Below, in pieces: positions 13,962-24,833 of a stretch of 64,000 bases of DNA; the first letter of the stretch is position 1, and the number at the start of each line of letters is the position of its first letter. The DNA is from Rhynchosporium graminicola (lineage: Eukaryota > Ascomycota > Leotiomycetes > Helotiales > Ploettnerulaceae). Location: NCBI GenBank assembly GCA_900074885.1, contig FJUW01000031.1, positions 126,634 to 190,633 on the forward strand. The letters run 5' to 3'. The notes beneath the pieces are model-generated. The model searched no databases and had not been told where the DNA came from. It saw only the letters and a program-made list of their open reading frames with translations. Position numbers and translations under genes: made by a program.

Positions 13962-15012
13962 ATGCCAGTACCACGTAGCAAATACTACTTTCAAAGTCAT
14001 ACTACTAAATCAGAGTATAAAAAGGCCTTCCGAGACGCTAAATTATAGTGTATAGCGCACCCTACAGAGAGTCCCTCTAAGGTAGCGCTCCAATTCGATA
14101 TCAAGGTCTCTTCTTTACGTAAAGCTAAGCAAAGAGTAAAGAGTACTATAGCTACTAAAGGTAGCTTAAAGAAGGAGTTACTTCCTAGAAGTAGTAGCTA
14201 TAATAGGCTACTTACTCCCTCCCAGGAGAAGGCTATTAGGCAGTATTGCCATGATCAGTGGGAGGTGGATATAAGAGCTACTCATCTAATAGTTAAATTA
14301 GCAATCACTTATCTACTAGCAGTATAATCTCCCTACTATTATAATAATCTTCTACTAATAGTTATATCAATTCTATAGGCTTAGACCCCTCTAAAGCTAC
14401 CTCCCTCTAATTCCTGGTTTTATACCTAGCTAAAGGACCATCTAGAGCTCCATTCGATTAAGACGAAACCTATGGAAGCTATTCGACTAGAGTCGCATAC
14501 AGAAGAAGTAGTAATCTAATAGTTCTAAGACCTAGGGAGAGAGATAGAAAGGCTACAAATCAATAATAGAAAGAAGCTTCTAAATATAGATAAATCTAGT
14601 ATACGAGGCGCCCTTCTATATGCCGAGAGTGTAGTAGTTCTAAGGAGTGTAAATACACTATATATACCAATATAAGGAAGCCGTAAAACAGTTACTATTA
14701 TAGAAACTATACGTAGTAATAGAAAGAAGACACTTCCGGCCTTTATAATTTGCCCTAGAGAGATGATTATAGAAAACTAGATATCTATAAACCTTTCTAG
14801 TGAAGAAATAATCACTTTCTCTTCAACTAGATATATTAATAACTCGATTATTATGGAATACGCTTACTATTTGATTAAACACTCGCATACCGGACTAGAA
14901 AAGCTATGGAAACTACTCCTTTTAGACGGCTATAAATCTCACTATTATAAGCAATTTATAGTACTTCTTCAAGAGAATCATATACGCCTATAGTATTTTC
15001 CAAGCTACTTAA
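13962..15012 (+). pseudogene. pogo transposase, N-terminal and catalytic part
   Basis: A continuous plus-strand frame from the ATG at 13962, broken by TAA/TAG codons that fit Gln or Trp codons changed by RIP. After a basic start comes a segment like the Tc5/CENP-B helix-turn-helix (LTPSQEKAIRQYCHDQW, near 14215-14270). Further on is a DDE_1-type core: a TGLEKLWKLLLLDGYKSHYY stretch near 14893-14955, whose LLDG carries a catalytic Asp, and then a PS/PPHxTH-like segment. The Gypsy insertion falls exactly in the loop before the LQLLDIGVF block that follows at 22803. The protein would have cut and pasted the element by TIR binding; it cannot now be made. Confidence 0.85.
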
Positions 15013-15017
15013 CGCAT

Positions 15018-15285
15018 TATAACGACACAAGACTCAAGGCGGTATACAAGCAAGAATAAACGAGTAGGGAGGCTAAGAGCGATCTTATATAGTCTACTAC
15101 GAAGGAAACAAAAAGATAAGGAAAGAAGAAGAAGAGAGATAGAGTGCAAAGCACCTTATATATATATGCCGGTACTAGTCTAATACTATACTAGGTTAGA
15201 TACTAGTTCTGCCGGGATACCTATGAACTCGGGCCTTATTATCTATCCTTCTTCTCATATGATATTCAGGTGAGCTATCGTTATA
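15018..15285 (-). repeat. 3' LTR of Gypsy A
   Basis: 268 bp, matching 22527-22794 except for mainly C/T and G/A differences of the RIP type. The left duplication is 15013-15017. Confidence 0.92.
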
Positions 15286-15776
15286 TTACCCCCCCCCCTA
15301 AGAAGAGCTTAACCCTAAGCTCGGAAGGTTATAGTTTATACTAGAATTAGTCTTTATTATAACTATTTTCGTCGATATTCACGTAATAGGCGCTAGCCGC
15401 TCTTTAGTAGTAGTAAATTCTTTATTAGGTTCTGACTAGTTATATCGCTATAACGGTATTATATTAATCGTAGCTTCTAAATCAGGTAGTAAGCGGTATT
15501 TACTTTATCTGTTTATAGTAGGAATCGAGTTAAGTAGGGCGTAGGGTATATAAAGGAAGGGGTTTATTAATATTAAAGCCTTTCCTTTTTAACCGCGATA
15601 ACTACTTTAACTTATAAGTTTACTCTCCCTAGACTGCGATATAGCTCCTAGAGTAAGTATTATTACTAACTACTATAGTAGTATACTATAATCTTATATA
15701 TTAATCGACCTAATCGACTCTTCTCTTAATATAAGTAAGTTTCCTATCTTAGTTTTAGAGATAGTCCTTAAGTGTA

Positions 15777-16760
15777 GTGCGGGGGTTTTACGGATCTATA
15801 ACGCTGACTCCTATAGTGCTTTTACTAGTTCCTGCTAGTACTCTTTCGGCGGCGTATTATATATATTACCTACGATATATTCGCGCTTTCCTTAAGATAA
15901 AGTATAATAATACTCCTGTTTTAGAACTCTTATACTTATTTAATAAGCCTAACTCTAAGCTTTATAAGTATTATTCGGCGTTGAAAAGCAGTTATAAGTA
16001 TATAAGTTACTTGAATATAAACGTAGTTATATATACTAACGCGTTATAGTTACTTAATTATATTAATAAAGAGTATACTATTTTATCCGGTTTACTTCCT
16101 AGCGATAAAGCTAAGAACGCGGAGCTAAATCGGGGTAGTATTATAGCTACCTATAAAGCTATTAATCAGATCTATTATCTCGCGAAATCTACTACTCCTA
16201 CTACTGCGTTAGAGATTACTACTATATAATTAGTAGAGACTTAGGCTTTAAGGCGTTCTATAGAGAAAGTATTTAAAGAGTTAGAGTTTATTAAGGTAAT
16301 AAGTTACGATCTTAAACCCTTAGATACTAGTATAATACTAACGCGATATAGGATTTAGATCTTCTAATAGTCGATTCGGCGAAATCTAAGTTAATAGCCG
16401 AAATAATATTAAAGTAGATAAAAGAGTTAAATAGTATTATACAGGAATTTGCGAAGAAAGCTATATTTAAGGCTACGATATCTAATACTAGGAGAAAGAG
16501 GAATTTGCCTTCTAGTTCAGAGATAGTATCGGATCTAGATACTCCCGGACTCTCTCTAAAGAAGAAAGCCTATAGGATTAGCTATTATACTTAGTCTACT
16601 ACTAGGGCTACGTTAGTAGATTTAGATAAGGAGTTAGATATAGTAGTTCTAGTTCTAGATATTCCAGATTTACTAGAAGCTCTAGAGAACTTAAGAGAGA
16701 AAGCTAATAAAGTAGAAATAGTTAAAGAAGTAGAGTTTTAGATATAGCGTTATTATAGAG
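15777..16760 (+). pseudogene. antisense reading frame of Gypsy A, unknown product
   Basis: A coherent plus-strand frame lies between the integrase end and the 3' LTR, opposite to gag-pol. It is open from 15777 to 16049 (90 residues) and then continues with sparse TAG/TAA codons that fit lost Gln codons. A one-step frame change near 16340-16350 leads into a Lys/Glu-rich stretch ending with an acidic, Leu-rich segment near 16620-16735. The total is about 320-330 codons. I recognise no domain. The start is uncertain; 15777 is a GTG and the original start may lie upstream. It might be an accessory gene of the retrotransposon or a captured host gene. Confidence 0.45.
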
Positions 16761-16999
16761 TATAATTAGGAGATTATTCCTAGTAATAAATTCTAATACT
16801 AGTAACTATAATAGCTTATTATCCTCTAAGTGACTATAGTTATCTATTCCGTTTTCCTAGGCCTTAATCTACTAATCTAGTTTACGCGGAGGTCTAGGTT
16901 TACTTAAGTTAGTAATATAGAAGTCTCTGAGCTTATACGGAGCACCTATTAGGTCGGAAGCGTAGTACTAAGTTAGGTCCGGGTCGTAGCCTAGCTAGC

Positions 17000-19900
17000 T
17001 AACTTAATACTTCAGATTACCTCTTAGGAGCTATATAGTAAGTATATCTTATAACTCTTACTCTTCTTAAGTAGCGATAACCTCCGAGGGTAGGTTTAGT
17101 AACTCCTAGCTTAGTAATAGGTCGTCCGAGTCCTTGAAGAGTAATTCGGGGGCGAATATATTATATATAGAAGATCCTAAGGGTAAATCTAGCTTATAAG
17201 AGTATCCGATCTTAGCTAGGACTTAGTATAGTCCTGCCTAGAGACTAGATAGCTTCTTACTTAGCTAGTGATTCTTAAGGTTCCTTATAGAGAGAAATAC
17301 CTTATCTCTAACTTCCTAGTTAATATTATACTGTTTCGGGTCAGTTATAGCGCTTATCTTATACTAAGTAGCTAGTATATTAGCTTTTATAACCTCGATA
17401 GCGGATTTAGCACGTTTAGCTAGGGATTTAGTATTAGTATAGTTAAGCTTCTCTTACAGTATCGATCCGGTAAGTTACTTCTAGTCCTAGCTATTCTATA
17501 GTAGTATACTATATTTAAAGGTATATAGCGCTATACTAATAGAGTCGTAAGGTAAAGTTACTTAGGCGCAGTCTATTATCAGTAGTAGTTCGCTCTAGTT
17601 ACTCTAGTAGTAATTAATAAAGAGTCTAAGGCGTTAGTTAATATACTGATTTATAATTTCTGTTTATCTATCGGTTTACTAGTAGAAAGAGGTAGAGAGC
17701 TTAACTTTAACTCTAATTATATAGTAAAACTCTTACTAGAAGGATAAGACTAACTGAGCTCCTCGGTCGGATATAATTAACTTAAGGGTATATCCGAAAC
17801 GATATATCTATTAGATAAATAACGTCGCTATCCCGCGGGTATCGATATTATAATAGCATAGTATCGATATAGAGTTCTTCCTTAGGTAGTCGATAAATAC
17901 TAATATCCTATTAAATCCTTAGTTATTAGGCGAGAAGTCCTTAAAATCTATAGCTAGGTGCTGCATAAGGTAACTAAGCACTAGTAATAAGTATAGGAAT
18001 CCTTACTATTTCGTTTGCTTCGGATAAGAGTACTAATAAGAGCGGTAATTATAAGTATACTATTTTATATCTGATACGAGTCCTTTCTAGTAGTAATAAG
18101 TAGAAATTATTTCGATAGTCTTATAAGTATTTAGATAAGCGGAGGAAACTTAATTATAGACTTCGCTAATTAAACAGGTATATAGTAGAGTATAGCGTTA
18201 TATGTATAGATAACTGTTATAAAGTAGTAAACTATTATTAATAATATAGCTATCTCCTAATATATTCCGTTTATTAGAGAATAATTCTTAGTTAAATTAG
18301 TATAGCTTCTCGATTAAATTAAAGGAATTACGTACGAGTTCCGGTAGTATATTAGTCCCTAGCGATATTAGGTATATATAACTGATTTAATCGATATAAT
18401 ACTTAGCTAGTTCTGCGTTAATCCTAAGGTCTAGGTAATCTAGAGGTAGTAAAACCTAAGATCTATTATTCCGTTTCTATTATTCTTATATCTTTAGATC
18501 TTATTCCTTATAGCTAAGGATATTAGCTTTAGCGTTATCTTTACTAAGTATATATATAATTTAAAAGTTAAATTCGGAAAGGAATTCTATCTATCTAGCT
18601 TACTTACTAGTTAGGACCTTAGTAGTTATAAAATACTCTAAGGATCGATAGTCCGTATATACGCCGGTATAATATCGTAGAGATATAAGTTCCGGTCTCT
18701 ATTTCCGGAAAGACTTAATAATAGCATATAGCTCCTTATCGTAGATCTCTTAGTTTAGTTTATATCTATTAAGAATATAAGAGTAGAATCTAATTAGATA
18801 CTACTAGTTATCTTTATATAATTAGGAGATAACTCTAGCTATTATACTATCGGAAGTATTAGTTTCTAGTTTAATTTATAATTCAGGGTCGAAATAGTAT
18901 AGTTTCTATACTAATAGTAGCTATTAATATAAATCGTCGAAGGACTTCTTATAATTATTAGTAAAATTCTATAGTACTATAGGCCGAGTAAGTACTAAGA
19001 GAGGTTTAGCGATAAGGCCGAAATTCCGAATAAATTAATAGTAGAACTTATAGAATCCTAGGAAGGATTTCATAGCTATTACTATTTCAGAGTACTTCTA
19101 GTCTACTAATAGTACTACCTTCTCGGGATCTGGCTCGATTCCGTTAGTAATAATAATATATCTAAGGTATTTAGTCCGAGTAATATAGAATTCGCTTTTC
19201 TTAATATCTACCTGAAGTCCGGTATCTATTAAGCGTTATAGTACTAATTTAATATATTCCTTATATTCCTAGAGCGTTTCCGAGTATATAAGAATATTAT
19301 CTAAATAAGCTATATAGAAATTATCTAAGTAGTCTAATAGTATATTATTTATATATCGCTAGTATATACTAGGTCTATTATAGAGCCCGAAAGGTAGTAC
19401 TTTATATTTATAGGATCCGAAGCAAGTTCGGAAAGTAGTATACTCCTCGGATTCAGGGTCTATATAGATATAGTTAAATACTATCCGGATATCTAGTTTA
19501 GTAAAGATTACTACTTTAGATATACGAGTTAAGAGCTTATCGATCCTAGGTATTAAGTATAAATCCTTTCGAGTAATTATATTAAACTTATAATAATTAA
19601 TATAGAAGCGTAATCCTCTATCGGCCTTTTTAATAAATAGTATAAGTAATATAAAAGGACTTTAGCTAGATTCGATAAATCCCTTATCTAGGTTCTCTAT
19701 AAGATACTCCTTAGTTACTTATAATTCGTCTATAGATTACTAATATAAGAGCGAATATATATTAAGTAATAGTTCTTCTAGAATAATTTTATAATTATAT
19801 AAGTAATATAGTAGAAGAATATTAGAATCCCGCTTAGAAAAAGCTTCCTTAAGGGTATAGTACTATTCTAGTAGCTTTTCGGCTACGAGTTATTCGGTAT

Positions 19901-22250
19901 CGGGATCCTTAGGAGAGTCGCTATTTAGATAGTCTTATAAGAGGCGGTTTATCTTATAGATACTAGTAAAGAATAATTCGGAACTTTTATATTTTATATT
20001 AAAGTAAAAAGCTATAGTATTAATTTAGTAAATCGGAACTAGTTTCTAGATCCTTAGAGGTTAAGAGGAATACTTATAGTAGGGTTTTAGCGTAAGTACC
20101 TTTCTCGATGAAGTTAGAGCGGAAAAGGGTTCGGATTCTTTAGTAATAAGCGGAAATAAGTTAAAGAGTAAAGATAATACGTTAATATACTATATCGCTA
20201 CTATTTAGTATAATTAGCGTTAGTTTAGCTAGTTTATAGCTAAGTCCCGCGCGTCGGTATCGATTTAGTAAGATCGATTAATACTAGGTTTATAAGGCAG
20301 TAGAGTTATAATTATCTTCTTATCGTATCAAAAGGTAGCTAGATAGCGTTCCGACTATAGTAGCTTATAGTAGAGCGTATCTAGCTTAACCTGAAATCGT
20401 TATATTTATTTAATACTAATAATTATATCTTATTATTCTAAATCGAGGAGAATAAAAGGGTAGTTATAAATACGCTTACTATTAATAGAAAAGTATAAAT
20501 ATATAAAATAGGTAATATAGGTTCTAATAGACTATTAGAAATTATATATTAGAATAGAATAAGGTAGTAGCTCGATTTTAATACTAAGGGCCCCTAATAG
20601 TCGTCCGATAAGAGTATAATTAATAAATAGATAACCGTTCGCTCTAGTATCAATTAGGCTATTTATAAAGACTCTTAGCTTATTTATACTAACTATAGTT
20701 AGGTATATGAATTACTTACTTCCTATTAGGAAGTTAAGGTCTAGATTAGAGAGATTATATTTATATAGACCTAAGAAGGAGTTTTTATTTAGGCCTTATT
20801 ATTTCCCTCTAGTATTAGTCCAGATTCGGAGGGTATATCTTCTACTACTTCCTTAGTTACTTAATCCTCTTCCGGAAATTCGTTAATTAATTAAACCTTA
20901 GGCGAGTTAGGGCAGTTTAGCTTAATATAACTAAGCTATCTATAACTATAATACTTAGGGGGTTCTCCGGTCGAGGTAGTAAGGCGTTTTAGTACAGAGG
21001 GAGTACTAGACTATACCGGGGTAAAGGTACGTATATATAATACGGGAGTAGTTTATTAAGAAGCTAAGCTTAAGGATTAATAAGAGGTAGAACTAGTAAT
21101 AGTCGCAGTAGTAATAATAAGCTTATAGTACTATACCTAGGTAATAGCTTTCTCGGGATAAGTACGTTCTGAGTTATAGTAACGCTTAGTATTAAAAGAA
21201 AGTAAGGATCTAACTATAGAAGCGTAATCCTTATTCTATATTAGTTTAATAATAAGAGTTAAAGCGCGTAAGGATAATATAATCTTATTCTATATATAAA
21301 AGAACTACTCCTTCTTTTTAACTTTACTTTAAATAGTAGCGCTTTGAAATCGACTACGAAACTCAGTGAAAGTCTCGCGTATATAGCTAAGTTATTATAT
21401 TTCTAAGTAGTAGAAAGTATTATAGTAATCGTCTTCCTCTAAACTAGTAAGAAAGTTCTCCTCTAATAAGGAGATTATTTTATTACTAGTTTTAAACTCG
21501 TTAGTAAAGTACTAAAGCGTAAGATACTCTTTAGCTAATCTAGTAACTAGCCCCTATACGAGAACGCGCTAGGAGAATTCCGTAAAGTAGTAATTAGCGT
21601 TTATAGCTAGCTAGTCTCGTATCGATACTCTTTATTAGAGGAAAGTAAAGTCTGATCTATTATCTAAGGGCAGGATCTTCTTAGTAAGATAAGACTTCCT
21701 AGGGTATAACTCTACTGATTCGGCGCCGGGAGAGAGAGATAGTTTATTAGGAATAGTATCTTCTCTCTTAGTACTACGTATCGGAATAGAGTTTATTAAG
21801 TTATTAAACTCTATTATACGCGGAGATTATAGTATTAGTTCTAGTAGGAGAGTCGAAAACAGGTAAGAGACCCTTATAAGGAACTTATCTTATACGGAGA
21901 TTAGTCTATCTATAGTATCTTCTAAAGAGTTATTCTTTTCCTCTTAGTCCGCTAATTATTATAAGAGGGAATAGATCAGGTTCGAGTCACCTGTAGTAGT
22001 AAGAGTACTTAGCGATTATACTCCTAGTGAATTTCGCTTTTATTTTCCTTTACCTCTTAGTTAATACTTCCTTAATAAGGTATTAACGTTCTCTAGAGTA
22101 AGAGACGTTTAGAGTAAGGAAGAGTATAATAGATTAGGTTCGGAGGTAGAGCAGGAGAGATCGCGTTAAGTTCCCTTAGAACTAGAGGAGTCTCTAGTTT
22201 ATTAGTTAAGAGCTATAATAGTAGCTTAAAAAGAAGTATATCGAGGCTAT
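17000..22250 (-). pseudogene. gag-pol polyprotein of Gypsy A, RIP-inactivated
   Basis: Read on the minus strand. A degenerate zinc knuckle (Cys-x2-Cys-x4-His-x4-Cys, with several Cys and His now Tyr) is near 20929-20970. The reverse transcriptase block AYLDNILIYS, from a Y-x-D-D core, is at 19282-19310. An integrase region with a QHLAIDFKDFSP-like first Asp block and an IISDRGAQL block (second Asp) lies at about 17.7-17.95 kb. All frames are interrupted by TAG and TAA. Limits are approximate because no intact start or stop remains. Confidence 0.8.
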
Positions 22251-22526
22251 TTTAGTAGCGATACGTAAAAGTTAAAGTTCCGGGGTATTTATTATACTTT
22301 CTTCAAAATCTATCTATAATTCCTTTATACTAAAGGAGTTATTAAAAGAGCGTTAGTAAAGACCTCCTCTATTATACTATTTACGATAAGCTAAATTAAA
22401 CCCTAATTTATAATTATCCGAGAGATCTCTAGTATCTCGGCTATATACGAGTAGTTATCGAATAACTAACTTAGTAATAAGATATTATAGTAAGCTATCT
22501 CTAGCTATCCTTATCTTTTTATTTAA

Positions 22527-22794
22527 TATAACGATATAAGACTTAAGGTAGTATATAAGTAAGAATAAACGAGTAGAGAGGCTAAGAGCGATCTTATATA
22601 GTCTACTACGAAGGAAATAAAAAGATAAGGAAAGAAGAAGAAGAGAGATAGAGTATAAAGTACCTTATATATATATACTAGTACTAGTCCGATACTATAC
22701 CGGGTCGGATACTAGTTCTGCCGGGATACCTGTGAACTCAGGCCCTATTATCTATCCTTCTTCTTATGTGATATTCAGGTGAGCTGTCGTCACA
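22527..22794 (-). repeat. 5' LTR of Gypsy A
   Basis: 268 bp. Its right flank CGTAT (22795-22799) is the target duplication. It is better preserved than the 15018 copy at its TCGTCACA end. Confidence 0.92.
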
Positions 22795-22799
22795 CGTAT

Positions 22800-23900
22800 A
22801 CTCTTCAGCTATTAGATATAGGCGTTTTTCGGCCTTGGAAGTACTACTACTCTCAAGCTATTAACTCAGCTTTACGGAACTTAGATATCACCTATTTAAT
22901 CACTTCTTTATTCAGAGACCTTACTAGTATTCGAGAGAAAACTATATAACGTTATATAATTCAGAACGCTTTCAAGAACGCTGGAATATAGCCTCTTAGC
23001 TATAAAGCTGGACTAAAGAGAATAAGATTATTTAGAAAGCAGAAGTTAATTAAAGAGCTAGAGTTACCTTTACTATCGCTATCTACACTAATAGATAGAG
23101 TGATATCTACTGCAACTATAGTAGAGTCGTTTATTAGAAAAGATCTAACTCAGTTATCTAACGATTCAAGAGAGATCTTCTAAAGCTCGATCAAGGAAGC
23201 TATAGTATAGCTCTATAAGGCCTTGATTACTTCTACTAATAATACTATACTTCAATAAAAGCTATAGTCAAGTGCCTAAGAGAAGAAGACCTCTTGACGA
23301 TCGATAAAGCAATTAAAGTCAATTAGAGGTACTATAGTAAGTATAGCTAATCTACAGCTTCAAATTCAAGCTAAAGCTAAAGCTGAAAAGACAGAAAATC
23401 GCCGGAGAGCTAAACGAGTACTTTCTCATACTATTAGAAAGTATAAGAAGTCTCTATTAAAAGCAGGAGTTTAAGCACGGAAGATAAATAAGACTAGGAA
23501 GCTCAGATTACAAGAGTTATAGAAGAGAGGAGAGGTAGTAGCACCTGATTCAGAGCTCTATCGACTAGAAAGAGAGCCTGATAAACAGCTTATAGTCGCT
23601 GAAACTATACTTTCTACTAAAGAAAGCTACCCTGATTTAGTAGCTTCTAAGCTATAGTTTAAGGTAGATATATTCGGCGACAGCGATTAAGATCAAGATA
23701 TACAGATATTATATAAGCCTAGTAGAGGTATATAAGAGGAGCTAGAGCATGATCGATATTTAGAATCGTCGCCACTAGTAGCACTTAAGGTAGAAAGCTC
23801 TAAGAGTGAAGATAATAGAGATCAATTTTATACCGGAAAAGATTATATATTATTAATAAATTAGAGTAGTTATTTAATATTGAAATTAAAAGAAATTTAG
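22800..23900 (+). pseudogene. pogo transposase, C-terminal part
   Basis: Joining the sequence across the Gypsy insertion keeps the same frame and yields the DDE_1 block LQLLDIGVFRPWKYYYSQAI. It is followed by a long helical and basic tail with KAKAKAEKTENRRRAKR near 23370-23420 and an acidic end. In-frame stops fit RIP of Gln and Trp codons. The exact stop is unclear; the frame runs close to the right TIR. Confidence 0.8.
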
Positions 23901-23941
23901 CAGGTGAAGCACCTAAAATACTTTACCGATATAATACCGAG

Positions 23942-24024
23942 AGCGTAGCATTTGCATGGACGTGGCATTTGCTTAATCCGACAGTAAGCGAGTGGGCGAG
24001 CGAAACTGGAGGTGGACCGGCTAG
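23942..24024 (-). repeat. right terminal inverted repeat of the pogo element
   Basis: 83 bp, inverted relative to 13791-13873, followed by the TA duplication at 24025-24026. It keeps all but one of the C bases at its CpA sites. Confidence 0.93.
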
Positions 24025-24026
24025 TA

Positions 24027-24833
24027 TACTTAGAAGAGATGCAAGGCGAGAAGCCTGGATATACCTACTAATCGGCTAGACCCGATTAGGTCTACTAAGC
24101 GAATGACTCGCTGCCGACAGTAGAGTATCCATTCATCTCGTGAGCGATCCTCTAGAGAAAGGACGAAGGTTGCAATGAGCAATGGCCGACAAATTCTATA
24201 ACCTTACTCGGGTTGGCCCGTCTAACAAGTTTGTACGATAAGGCTTCTACCTATCCTACTGTATATTCCGCGATAGGCAGGCGAGCACGTGGCCCTGCGG
24301 CGAGTCAGTGTTCGTATAGAGGTACCTCGAAGGTATTTATGGAGTCTCGAGGGGGTTTATGAGCGGGTGTATGGATGAGCTGGTGGGGAAATGCAACTGC
24401 GGTTATGGAAGGAGAGCGTGGGCTTGCCTGATGTAAGCTTTTCGAGTTTTTTCTTAGGCAGGATACTTATATGTTACATGGTCCTCGACGACCCTGTATG
24501 GAGGGCTTAGGGTGGGGTGAGGTGGTGGTGAGAGGAGAGATGCAAGAGGGAGGGCTTAAATAAGATGGAGAAGTAGGTTTCTTTTCATCCATTGTGGTCC
24601 GATGATGCTTTCTCGAAACTTTAACCTTGACTCTAAACTTGACTCTATTTAATCATGCTTTCGTCTTGGACTTACTGTTGACCACTGATCATCATTTTTA
24701 TCACAACCATTTTCTGCGTTACGAGATAGTTTTCATCGCTTGATAGTGAGAGGTATCCTCGCCTCACATCGAGCATCATCCCGCGAACTCAAGTTCTCAG
24801 AAAGTTTCAGCAGATACTAATAACGTTCCAAAA
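24027..24833. other. upstream region of the flavin monooxygenase
   Basis: About 800 bp of normal composition with no gene. It starts right at the transposon end, so the insertion lies roughly 0.8 kb upstream of the monooxygenase and may have replaced or moved promoter sequence. No RIP spillover is evident. Confidence 0.5.

Larger units (their letters stand above)
15018..22794 (-). mobile_element. Gypsy-type LTR retrotransposon, family A
   Basis: 7,777 bp with 268-bp LTRs (15018-15285 and 22527-22794). The flanking 5-bp duplication is CGCAT on the left and CGTAT on the right, one C-to-T change apart. LTR ends read TATAACG..TCGTCACA, originally TG..CA before RIP. A polypurine tract (complement of TTACCCCCCCCC at 15286-15297) lies next to the 15018 LTR, so the element reads on the minus strand. 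Order on that strand: gag with a zinc knuckle (about 20.95 kb), reverse transcriptase (19.3 kb), RNase H, integrase (17.7-18.2 kb), which is the Gypsy order. It sits inside the pogo transposase. Confidence 0.92.
13791..24024 (+). mobile_element. pogo/Fot1-type DNA transposon, split by a Gypsy element
   Basis: The ends are 83-bp inverted repeats (13791-13873 and 23942-24024) with a single mismatch, starting CTAGCCGGTCC. They are flanked by TA on both sides (13789-13790 and 24025-24026), the target duplication of the Tc1/mariner superfamily. Without the 7.8-kb inserted retrotransposon and its 5-bp duplication, the element is about 2.45 kb, normal for Fot1/pogo. It encodes one transposase on the plus strand (13962 onward, resuming after 22799). 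The interior is RIP-damaged, but both ends and the first 150 bp or so of the interior keep many CpA sites. Confidence 0.93.
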
